From Oscillospiraceae bacterium (GTDB lineage: Bacteria; Bacillota; Clostridia; Oscillospirales; Acutalibacteraceae), in NCBI GenBank assembly GCA_021640185.1, contig JAJXDX010000124.1, positions 439 to 6,548 of the forward strand: a DNA stretch of 6,110 nucleotides, written 5' to 3'. The notes under the pieces are model-generated. The model did no database searches and had not been told where the DNA came from. It was given only the letters and a program-made list of their open reading frames with translations. A program made the position numbers and the translations under genes. Shown here one piece after another: positions 1 through 6,090 of the stretch; within the stretch, counting starts at the first letter, position 1, and every line of letters begins with the position of its first letter.

Positions 1-1028
1 ACCCGCTCGTGGACCTCCGCCAGGCCCCAGTTCGTTTCCTTGCCGCCGACGGCGGTGTTGACGGTCTTGATGTTCGTATAGCCGTACGCCTTTTTCAGCT
101 TCTCCGTCACCATGTCGGGATAGATCGGCATCATCGGCGAAAGGTTATGCGTGCTGCTCGCCTCGCAGCCGGTCATGATGCTGTCGCCGTAATAGACGAT
201 GCTCACCTGCTGCTTGTTCTTCAGCTTGCCGATCGTGGTGGGCAGACGGCTGCCCGCATACGTCGGGGTCTTGCCCGTCCACTTATCGCTGTGCGTATAG
301 GTCACGGCCAGCTGCATCACGGCGAACTGGTCACCGGAGGCATAGTTGACGTACCGGCCGGACGCGCTCGCACTGGCGATCGGTACGGACGCGGGCTGCG
401 GCAGATAGTACTGATCGTAATTCCACGTGGCGATACGCGTGTTCGCCGTCAGCTTGATGCGGCCGTTCTCCACGGTGTAGTCGCGGCCTTCCTCGTACTT
501 CTCGCCCAGCTCGGAATCCCACACGGCGATCACCTTGTCCGGCTTGTACAGCAACGGTGCAGACTCGATCTCCTTGGTCTTGGCGTTCGGGAAGAACATG
601 ATCGACTCGTTGTAGACCACGCTGCCCTTCCACACCGGCGACAGCCACGTGTCGACGTTGTATTTCAGGTATTCCTTCAGCCCGGACGGCGTCTCCGTCT
701 GCCCGGCGGTCTTGCTCGTCGTCGGGGTCGACACGGGCTTCGTGTCTTTCGACACATCGCTGTTTTTGCTGCCAGTGGTCATGCTGGTCTGTCCTCCCTT
801 GGTGTCGGTGGGCTCCGTCTGCGTGTCCGATGCGTCGGAGGACGGATCGGACGCGGTCGGCCCGATCGTCGGCTCGCTCGTATCGCTCGATGCGGACGAC
901 GGATCGCTCGTATCCGGCGCATCATGGCTGATCAGGCTGAACACCAGACCGACGATCAGCCCCACCAGCACGATCGCCAGCGCAGCCGCCGTCACGATCA
1001 GCTTATTCTTTTGGAAAAACTCTTTCAC
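1..1028 (-). CDS. Membrane-anchored SGNH/GDSL-family hydrolase, 3'-truncated by window edge (342 codons visible)
   Basis: The reading frame opens at GTG (1028-1026) behind AGGAGAGG with 7-nt spacing and stays open to base 1, so the C-terminus is missing. It is easily overlooked because it has no ATG start and no stop in the window. Residues 1-9 are charged/polar, residues 10-33 form one hydrophobic segment without a clear signal-peptidase site (a type II anchor), and residues 35-116 are a Ser/Thr/Asp/Pro-rich linker. Residues about 117-270 form an unassigned, probably beta-rich domain. Residues 277-287 read SIVYYGDSIMT, the SGNH block I with likely nucleophile Ser283; N324 and G328-G329 fit the block II glycine region. 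The block III Asn and the catalytic Asp/His lie beyond the window. Family members are esterases or lipases; beside a candidate glycoside hydrolase, a carbohydrate O-deacylase is the likeliest role, but the substrate is inferred. It starts 23 bases after the stop of the upstream gene, suggesting co-transcription. Confidence 0.87.
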   Translation of the reverse strand, partial: MKEFFQKNKLIVTAAALAIVLVGLIVGLVFSLISHDAPDTSDPSSASSDTSEPTIGPTASDPSSDASDTQTEPTDTKGGQTSMTTGSKNSDVSKDTKPVSTPTTSKTAGQTETPSGLKEYLKYNVDTWLSPVWKGSVVYNESIMFFPNAKTKEIESAPLLYKPDKVIAVWDSELGEKYEEGRDYTVENGRIKLTANTRIATWNYDQYYLPQPASVPIASASASGRYVNYASGDQFAVMQLAVTYTHSDKWTGKTPTYAGSRLPTTIGKLKNKQQVSIVYYGDSIMTGCEASSTHNLSPMMPIYPDMVTEKLKKAYGYTNIKTVNTAVGGKETNWGLAEVHER

Positions 1029-1035
1029 TTGCGTT

Positions 1036-1043
1036 CCTCTCCT
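1036..1043 (-). promoter_or_regulatory. Ribosome binding site of the SGNH hydrolase gene
   Basis: The minus strand reads AGGAGAGG followed by AACGCAA and then GTG. This Shine-Dalgarno match, placed 7 nt upstream, decides the GTG start at 1028. It lies in the 23-base gap after the stop codon of the upstream gene. Confidence 0.85.
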
Positions 1044-1051
1044 GTGTCAGG

Positions 1052-3139
1052 TCACGACATCCCGTATTGATAAGCCATGCGGCCGTAGGGCATCGTCTTG
1101 CCGCTGATGTAGTAATCCATGATGTCCCTCGGGCTGTCGATGCCGTCCGCGGCCTTCACATACACGCCGTTCTTCGCCGCGCTGCCCAGCACGCTCAGCG
1201 GGATCTTCACCTGCATGACGTTGCCGTCCACGGTGTACTGCGCCGTACCGACGGAGGTGCCTTTGCCGTTCGCATCCAGCTTCTCCACCGAGGTCGTGCC
1301 GTTCTTCTGCGGCTTGCGGCCGATGACGAACTCGAAGCCGTTCCAGCCCTTCTTGGCGATGGTGCCGGTGCCGACGAAGATGTTCATCCAGTTCTCGGAC
1401 TTGCCGTCATACTCGGTGATGGCCTTTTCGGTGCGGATGTACAGGTACAGGTCAGATCCGTCGTTGGCGGCCTTGATCTCCTGCAGATTGTTGCGGGCGG
1501 CGGCCTGCGTATAGCGCGTTTCGTCGCACAGGCCAAGGCTGTCGCGCGCCGGGGCGGCCGTACCGATGCTGCGCCATACGGTGGAAACGTCCTTCCACTG
1601 GTCGGCGCTCTTGTTGATGTCGATCGTTTTCTTCGTCCCGGCGGCCTTGCCGTCGACGCCCTTGAACTTGCGGATGTTCTGGATGGTCTGCATATAGAAG
1701 TTGTCGCCGAAACCGCCCTTCATCGGCTCGATATCGCGCGAATACTCCTCGTTGACCTCGTCACAGAGCATATACTCGCCGTCCCACATCTGCTTGGCGG
1801 AGCACCATTCGTTCCACTCGCCGATGAAGACCATGCTCGCATTGCTCTTCAGTGCCGTGTCCCACGTCGCCTGATAGAACGAGCCCTTGGCCACGTTGGC
1901 CGAAACGTTGACCTTTTTGATCGGATCGTAGCCGCGGCCCCAGTTGAGCCAGTTCTTCCGCGTCAGCGAGAAGGACATCGGCACGGCCGGGTGCGCCGCG
2001 GTGGTCACGTTGATCGTGTCGTTGTGCACCTTGGCCGGGTACGTCCACTCCATCCACGGCAGGCCGTTGTCCTTGAAGCTCTCCTGCGGCCACTGCGATT
2101 CCTTGAAGGAGAAGAACGCGCGCTCCTCGGCGGTGTAGTCCTCCGTCTTATAGGTCGAATCGTTGCGGCTGGCTGCTTCTTCCAGATCCAGCTCCACCGT
2201 GCTGTACGCCGCGATCAGCGGCTTGCCGTTGTAGTAATACCACGCATCCTTGTACAGGCCCTTCTTATACAGGTTCTTGTACAAAAACTTCACCGTTTCG
2301 ATGGAATGCGAGTGGGTCATGAACATGACCTCCGGCACATCCCAGCCCTGCTTTTTCAGGTCGATCACCGCGCGCATGAACACGCCGAAGCTGTTCGTGC
2401 TCTTGGTAAAGTCGGCATACCAGTCGTTCAGCGTGTTCGTCACGTCAAAGCAGATATAGTCGACGTTCGCCATCGCCAGCATCTGCAGCTGACGGTACAC
2501 CACCCACGTGTCCAGCTGATTGTAGTAGCCCCAGATCGGCTCGGCCCACCAGTGCGGCTGCCACACCGGGCTGATCTCGGGATCGTAGGACTTCGGATCG
2601 GTCAGCAGCTTCAGGCCGTTCTCCATGGCCAAGATCTTCGTGCAGTCGTAGTTGCCTGCGGCATATTCGCCGCTGAACCCGCCCGCGAAGAACATCCCCA
2701 CCTGCTTGCCGTTCTGCTTCGACATCGTCGAGAACGTCCGCCCGAGGGCATCGACGCCGACGAGGCTGTTCATGTCATAGCCGTTTTTGGAGCTGTCTGC
2801 CTTATAGATGGTATTGCCGATCTTGTTCATCGTTTTCGACAGCGACGTCGGCTGCGAGGACGTGCTGCTGTTCGACTGCCCGCGCGTCGTCGACGTGGTG
2901 CCGTCGGTGCCGGAGGTCACGTCGCCGTCGGAGCTGTCCGGCACGGACGGCTCGTCCGGATCCGTCGGCTCCGGCAGATCGGATGCTCCGCTGCTCGTCG
3001 GATCGGATGTCGGCAGCTGCGGTCCACTCATCATCGGTACACACACCGCCACGACGATGATGCACAGCGCCACCGTCCCGGCGATGATCCCGGTATAGAG
3101 CTTGTTGTTGAGTATTAGGTTTTTGATCTTTTCCAGCAT
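1052..3139 (-). CDS. Membrane-anchored GH71/GH99-like glycoside hydrolase with C-terminal CBM9/DOMON-like domain
   Basis: This 695-residue protein starts at ATG 3139 behind GGAGGT (6-nt spacing). Residues 1-14 are basic/polar, residues 15-37 form a membrane segment, and residues 38-100 are a Ser/Thr/Asp/Pro linker, so the catalytic part should sit outside the cell on a tether. Residues about 125-495 look like a TIM-barrel hydrolase of the GH71/GH99-like kind: strand-like VDYICFDVTNT (226-236), YYNGKPLIAAY (302-312), GEWNEW (440-445), and SRDIEPMKGG (467-476). Known GH99 enzymes are endo-alpha-mannosidases/mannanases; the actual substrate here is unknown. Residues about 505-695 look like a beta-sandwich, with DLYLYIRTE (563-571), WMNIFVGT (584-591) and GWNGFEFVIGR (598-608), resembling CBM9/DOMON-like modules. 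The assignment is by motif memory, not by search. It lies 90 bases after the repeat surface protein gene and 23 bases before the SGNH hydrolase gene. Confidence 0.82.
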   Translation of the reverse strand: MLEKIKNLILNNKLYTGIIAGTVALCIIVVAVCVPMMSGPQLPTSDPTSSGASDLPEPTDPDEPSVPDSSDGDVTSGTDGTTSTTRGQSNSSTSSQPTSLSKTMNKIGNTIYKADSSKNGYDMNSLVGVDALGRTFSTMSKQNGKQVGMFFAGGFSGEYAAGNYDCTKILAMENGLKLLTDPKSYDPEISPVWQPHWWAEPIWGYYNQLDTWVVYRQLQMLAMANVDYICFDVTNTLNDWYADFTKSTNSFGVFMRAVIDLKKQGWDVPEVMFMTHSHSIETVKFLYKNLYKKGLYKDAWYYYNGKPLIAAYSTVELDLEEAASRNDSTYKTEDYTAEERAFFSFKESQWPQESFKDNGLPWMEWTYPAKVHNDTINVTTAAHPAVPMSFSLTRKNWLNWGRGYDPIKKVNVSANVAKGSFYQATWDTALKSNASMVFIGEWNEWCSAKQMWDGEYMLCDEVNEEYSRDIEPMKGGFGDNFYMQTIQNIRKFKGVDGKAAGTKKTIDINKSADQWKDVSTVWRSIGTAAPARDSLGLCDETRYTQAAARNNLQEIKAANDGSDLYLYIRTEKAITEYDGKSENWMNIFVGTGTIAKKGWNGFEFVIGRKPQKNGTTSVEKLDANGKGTSVGTAQYTVDGNVMQVKIPLSVLGSAAKNGVYVKAADGIDSPRDIMDYYISGKTMPYGRMAYQYGMS
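2840..3028 (-). other. Ser/Thr/Asp/Pro low-complexity linker of the GH99-like protein
   Basis: Codons for residues 38-100 form a linker made mostly of S, T, D, P and G with no hydrophobic core. It joins the membrane segment to the catalytic region and probably spans the cell wall. Gene C has an equivalent linker of the same style. Confidence 0.75.
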
Positions 3140-3145
3140 AGCGTG

Positions 3146-3151
3146 ACCTCC
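3146..3151 (-). promoter_or_regulatory. Ribosome binding site of the GH99-like gene
   Basis: GGAGGT on the minus strand lies 6 nt before ATG 3139 and fixes that start. An imperfect palindrome (3153-3167) sits directly upstream and could in principle influence access to this site. Confidence 0.87.
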
Positions 3152-3152
3152 A

Positions 3153-3167
3153 CAGGAATATTCCCTG
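3153..3167. repeat. Imperfect palindrome just upstream of the GH99-like RBS
   Basis: The plus strand reads CAGGAATATTCCCTG, with a perfect 10-base core GGAATATTCC (3155-3164) and CAGG/CCTG-like flanks with one bulged base. It fills the gap between the large GC-rich hairpin and the ribosome binding site. It might be a small RNA hairpin or chance; no function can be assigned. Confidence 0.35.
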
Positions 3168-3204
3168 CCGCTCCGCCCCGCCCTTGCGGACGGGGCGGAG
3201 CGGC
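3167..3204 (-). terminator. Strong GC-rich hairpin after the surface-protein gene; terminator-like but without U-tract
   Basis: GCCGCTCCGCCCCG (3167-3180) is perfectly complementary to CGGGGCGGAGCGGC (3191-3204), giving a 14-bp stem with a 10-base centre. It begins 25 bases after the TAA of gene A. On the minus strand the bases that follow the stem are AGGGAATATTCC, not a run of T, so it does not fit a classical intrinsic terminator. It may act as a partial terminator, a transcript processing or 3'-end stabilising element, or a simple boundary. The inverted repeat is certain; the function is inferred. Confidence 0.6.
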
Positions 3205-3229
3205 ATGATCGGTGTGGGCGGATCTTGCG

Positions 3230-5998
3230 TTAGGCGTTGTTCTTGCGGCGGGTGACCATGACGGTGACACCGCAGATCGCGGTCAGCACCAGCACGGCGG
3301 CCGAAACACCGGCCACGCCGGTCTTCGGCGTATCATCGGTCTTGCCGTCGTCGGTCTTACCGTCGTCCTGTTTGCCGTCGTCGTCTTTCTTGCCGTCGTC
3401 CGGCTGATCGTCGGTCAGGCGGACCCAGTCGCCGCTCTCGACGGTGTACTCGAAGGCCCACTCCTCCTCCAGCGTCTTCTTGCTGGTGATCGGGAAGTCC
3501 TTATCGAGGAGGATCAGCTGATCGCTGGTGGAGACCAGCGCGCCGCTGTTGGCCATCGTCACATCGCACTTGACCAGCAGCGCCTTGCCGCCGTCCACCA
3601 GCTCCAGCGTCACGGCGTGCGGAACGCCGGTGCCGGGGTTGTTCTGCTCGTACAGGGCAGCCACGGTCGCCGAGTTGAGGGTGATATGCTTGCCGTACTT
3701 CGCGATCAGCGCCGCCTCGGACACATCGTCGGTGTACAGCTTGTGCGAGAACACGATCTTCACCTGGCTCAGCCAGCTCTGGCCGGCCACCGGATCGGTG
3801 ATGCCGGGGACGCCGTCCGCATTGGTGATGAAGACGGTGACTTTTTCGCCGGTCATGTCGGGCTCGTCGCCGCTGTTCTCGACCGTCCAGCTCCACGTTC
3901 CGCCGGAGAAGGCGGCACGCAGCGTGTAATCGGTCACTTCGTTGTCCTTACCGTAGGCGATGCCTTCCAGCAGCGTGACCGAGCAGTCGGCCTGGCCGCC
4001 GTTGGTCTGCCACTTGCTCTTGTCCTCGGTCAGGTTGCCGGTACCGTCGTCCCGCGTGTACAGCCACGGGCCGCTGATCTTGTCCCAGCGGTACAGCAGC
4101 AGCAGCTCGCACTTGTCGTCGCTGAGGGTCGCTTTGACGAAATCGCCGTTGCCGTCCATGTTGCGGGAGGATTCGGACAGCGCCGCATCCACGGCCTTCG
4201 CGCCGATCTTCATCTTGTCGCCCATCAGCTTGAGCAGCGTATCGCCGTCCTTGTACATCAGCGGACGGTTGAACTTGATGCGCACGCCGGAGTAGTAGCC
4301 GCCGTTTTCAAGGTAATAGCCGCCAAGGTTCGCCGGCAGGAACGGCGTGGTATACTCTTTACCGTCGACCGTCACGGTGATCGGCAGCATCTCCATCGTC
4401 AGCTTCTGTCCGACATTCGGATCCTGCACGGCGTCGCGGTCGAAGGTGTTGTCCACATCGCCGGGATCGACGGCCGTCCAATCCTTCGCGTCGAAATCGG
4501 GCTTGAGCGAGCCGCCTGCGTCGCTCACGGTCCAAACACCGCGCTCGCCGCTCTTGTGCTTCGCCATCGTCAGGGTGATGTTACGGTCGAGCACCGTGCC
4601 GTCCGCAAACGGGAAACCGGCCAGCAGCTCGATGGTGTTGTCCTGGTTCTCGGAGAAGAACACGACCCGGCCGCTCGGCAGCGAGGGGTCGATCGCGTTG
4701 GCCATGTCGCAGTTGCTCGTCTGGATCTGCAGCAGATTGTCATTGGCGAAGGCCTTGATCGACTCGATCTGGTACGTCGGGTTTTTGTAAGCCATACCGG
4801 TCTTCAGCAGCACGCCGTTGACCTTGATAAAATCGCCGTAGTTCGCGGACACGTCGCCGCTCTTCAGCACCTTGCCGAAGAACAGGTCGGCAACGCCGTA
4901 GCTGCCGGACTGATCGCGGGCAACGCCGGTGACCAGATCGTCGGTCGTCGCCGCCGGACGGTCGTCGGGCTTCGGCTCCGGATCCGGCTCGGTCGACGGC
5001 TTCAGCCCGTCGCCGGTCGCAGTCCACGTCGTGTTGTCACCGGTTTTGGTCGAAAGGACGATATCCGCTTCCAGCGCCTTATCGCCCGCAAACGGGAAGC
5101 CGGCCAGCAGCTCGATCTTGTTGTCCTGACCGTCTCTCGTCCCGACCGTCATGCTGTTGTTCGGGCTGTTCGGCACATTGCCGACCCAAGAGTAATCGTC
5201 CGTCAGCAGCACCATCTCGTTCGCCGCAGCACCCGCTTCAAGTTTAGCGGAAGACCCAGCGTAGTTCTGATAGCCGAACGCATCCTTGAGCAGTGCCCCG
5301 TTGACCTTCACGTAATCGCCGTACACGTCGTTCAGGGTCTTGCCTTCCGGAACGGCGGCAATATTCTGATCGAACTTCAGCGTCAGGCGGAAATAGTGGT
5401 CGTCATGTTTACCGTCGCTCGTCGCATCGACGGAAGCCTTCACCGGCGTCGCCGTCGAGCCACCGGCATTCAGTCCATCGCCGCTGGCAGTCCACGTCTT
5501 GTTGTCGCCGTTTTTCGTGGAAAACGTGATGTCTGCATCAAGGGTCTTGTTGCCGGCGAACGGGAAATCCTTCAGGATCTCGATCGTATTGTCCTGCCAG
5601 CTATAGATACCGATCGCTTTATGCGGAAGCGAGGAGTCGATCGCGTCCACATAGTCGCAGTTGCTCGTCTTGATCACGAGCGTGTTCCCTTCCACAGACA
5701 CCATCGCCGCCCAGATGCCGTTCCCAGCATACTTGGAGGCTTTGGTCAAAGTCACACCGTTGATCTTGACATATTCGCCATACAGTTCCTCGAGCGTCTT
5801 GCCCTCCGGAGCCGCGGCAGGCGTTTCGTCAAAAGTGATCGCCGTGACGAGATACGAACCGTCGACGGGTCTGGTTTCCACGGAAGCCTTGACCTTCACT
5901 CCCGTCCCTTCGGCGAACACCGAAACGCTCAGCGTCACTGTCATCAGCATCACGATGCTGAGCACAGCGGCAAGGACACGCTTGTACCTGTTGTTCAT
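3230..5998 (-). CDS. Large exported repeat protein with LPXTG-like (TPKTG) C-terminal anchor
   Basis: The 922-residue protein starts at ATG 5998 behind AAGGAGGAA. Residues 1-29 form a signal peptide (basic NNRYKR, hydrophobic core, cleavage probably after VFA). Five divergent repeats follow at about 35-180, 186-334, 354-499, 540-709 and 718-862. Each has a strand-like ITF/LKF/IKF/IVF element, a motif of the type YGEYVKINGVTL (73-84, 226-237, 387-398; degenerate in repeats 4 and 5), and a closing motif of the type DNTIELLAGFPF followed by an aromatic W-containing strand. Residues 863-889 are a DDGK-rich stalk, 890-894 are TPKTG, 897-915 are hydrophobic, and RRK follows. This is the architecture of a cell-wall or membrane-anchored surface protein. 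I do not recognise the repeat family; an Ig-like beta-sandwich is plausible from the strand pattern. No catalytic motif is visible, so adhesion, ligand binding or a structural role is more likely than enzyme activity. It is the first gene of the presumed operon. Confidence 0.88.
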   Translation of the reverse strand: MNNRYKRVLAAVLSIVMLMTVTLSVSVFAEGTGVKVKASVETRPVDGSYLVTAITFDETPAAAPEGKTLEELYGEYVKINGVTLTKASKYAGNGIWAAMVSVEGNTLVIKTSNCDYVDAIDSSLPHKAIGIYSWQDNTIEILKDFPFAGNKTLDADITFSTKNGDNKTWTASGDGLNAGGSTATPVKASVDATSDGKHDDHYFRLTLKFDQNIAAVPEGKTLNDVYGDYVKVNGALLKDAFGYQNYAGSSAKLEAGAAANEMVLLTDDYSWVGNVPNSPNNSMTVGTRDGQDNKIELLAGFPFAGDKALEADIVLSTKTGDNTTWTATGDGLKPSTEPDPEPKPDDRPAATTDDLVTGVARDQSGSYGVADLFFGKVLKSGDVSANYGDFIKVNGVLLKTGMAYKNPTYQIESIKAFANDNLLQIQTSNCDMANAIDPSLPSGRVVFFSENQDNTIELLAGFPFADGTVLDRNITLTMAKHKSGERGVWTVSDAGGSLKPDFDAKDWTAVDPGDVDNTFDRDAVQDPNVGQKLTMEMLPITVTVDGKEYTTPFLPANLGGYYLENGGYYSGVRIKFNRPLMYKDGDTLLKLMGDKMKIGAKAVDAALSESSRNMDGNGDFVKATLSDDKCELLLLYRWDKISGPWLYTRDDGTGNLTEDKSKWQTNGGQADCSVTLLEGIAYGKDNEVTDYTLRAAFSGGTWSWTVENSGDEPDMTGEKVTVFITNADGVPGITDPVAGQSWLSQVKIVFSHKLYTDDVSEAALIAKYGKHITLNSATVAALYEQNNPGTGVPHAVTLELVDGGKALLVKCDVTMANSGALVSTSDQLILLDKDFPITSKKTLEEEWAFEYTVESGDWVRLTDDQPDDGKKDDDGKQDDGKTDDGKTDDTPKTGVAGVSAAVLVLTAICGVTVMVTRRKNNA
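3254..3331 (-). other. C-terminal sorting signal: TPKTG, membrane segment, RRK tail
   Basis: Codons for residues 890-894 encode TPKTG, followed by a hydrophobic stretch at 897-915 and a short RRKNNA tail. This is the arrangement of a sortase cell-wall sorting signal, with T in place of the first L of LPXTG. PKTG-type variants are common in surface proteins of Clostridia. If no sortase accepts it, the segment would still act as a membrane anchor. Confidence 0.75.
3332..3412 (-). repeat. DDGK-rich acidic stalk with a short DNA repeat
   Basis: Residues 863-889 repeat DDGK/DDGKT units, encoded by recurring 12-15 base units that read on the plus strand as CTTGCCGTCGTCGGT-like blocks. It probably spaces the folded repeats away from the wall. 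Such short in-frame repeats can change copy number between strains. Confidence 0.75.
4603..4645. repeat. 43-bp near-identical DNA direct repeat, copy in repeat 3
   Basis: This stretch matches 5086-5128 at 40 of 43 positions by eye; it starts CCGCAAACGGGAAACCGGCC. It encodes the IELLAGFPFA motif of repeat 3. The identity at synonymous sites is higher than in the surrounding repeats. Confidence 0.8.
5086..5128. repeat. 43-bp near-identical DNA direct repeat, copy in repeat 2
   Basis: This is the partner of 4603-4645 with three differences. It belongs to a longer block, 5003-5128, which also aligns without gaps to 5471-5596 in repeat 1 (126 bases each), though at lower identity. Confidence 0.8.
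5912..5998 (-). other. Sec-type signal peptide of the repeat surface protein
   Basis: Residues 1-29 have a basic N-region (NNRYKR), a hydrophobic core (VLAAVLSIVMLMTVTL) and a V-F-A end that fits signal peptidase I before EGTG. This supports the start at 5998 rather than the ATG at 6073, which would bury the signal peptide behind 25 polar residues. Confidence 0.88.
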
Positions 5999-6006
5999 TA
6001 TGTATT

Positions 6007-6012
6007 CCTCCT
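6007..6012 (-). promoter_or_regulatory. Ribosome binding site of the repeat surface protein gene
   Basis: The minus strand reads AGGAGG (within AAGGAGGAA), 8 nt before ATG 5998. It is a near-perfect Shine-Dalgarno sequence and decides the start over the in-frame upstream ATG at 6073. Confidence 0.9.
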
Positions 6013-6028
6013 TCTGGTTCTTGACCTT

Positions 6029-6081
6029 GGTAATTGCCTGATCGGGCATTTTGCACGATATCATTTGACACATTACCCGAT
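6029..6081 (-). promoter_or_regulatory. Leader with two overlapping inverted repeats upstream of the surface-protein gene
   Basis: On the minus strand ATCGGG (6081-6076) can pair with CCCGAT (6046-6041), and GGTAAT (6077-6072) can pair with ATTACC (6034-6029). The two upstream arms overlap by GG, so the full pairings compete. A near-palindromic TGCCCGATCAGGCA (6049-6036 region) is also present. This could be an RNA leader structure or a DNA operator; the pairings are short and may be chance. Confidence 0.3.
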
Positions 6082-6090
6082 TTCAACTCT

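Larger units (their letters stand above)
3413..5896 (-). repeat. Five tandem protein repeats in the surface protein
   Basis: Repeat spans in DNA are about 5459-5896, 4997-5443, 4502-4939, 3872-4381 and 3413-3847 for repeats 1 to 5. Repeats 1 to 3 are clearly related: YGEYVKING, YGDYVKVNG and YGDFIKVNG in the first half, then DNTIEILKDFPFAG, DNKIELLAGFPFAG and DNTIELLAGFPFAD in the second half. Repeat 4 (MGDKMKIG, CSVTLLEGIAYG) and repeat 5 (YGKHITLN, DQLILLDKDFPI) keep the pattern but have diverged. Repeats 1 and 3 share TSNCD and AIDxSLP; repeat 2 lacks these. Boundaries are estimated by eye. Confidence 0.8.

Noticed and set aside
9..1070. 353-codon and 152-codon open frames on the plus strand
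   Set aside because: They are antisense to gene C, whose minus-strand frame holds the SGNH GDS motif and a proper RBS.
3035..3050. Lipoprotein box at VAVC (Cys33) in gene B
   Set aside because: The residue before Cys is Val rather than Gly/Ala/Ser, and the hydrophobic segment continues past the Cys, so a simple membrane anchor fits better.
1067..3118. A 683-codon open frame on the plus strand
   Set aside because: It is antisense to gene B, with Arg/His/Val/Leu-biased composition and no domain. The opposite strand has an anchor, WNEW and a strong RBS.
5999..6073. Upstream in-frame ATG at 6073 as the start of gene A
   Set aside because: It would add 25 polar residues before a standard signal peptide, and no comparable RBS precedes it, while AGGAGG lies 8 nt before 5998.
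6058..6086. TTGAAA, 17-nt spacer, TGATAT as the operon promoter on the minus strand
   Set aside because: The -10 part matches the consensus at only 3 of 6 positions; TACAAT at 6091-6096 is the better candidate.
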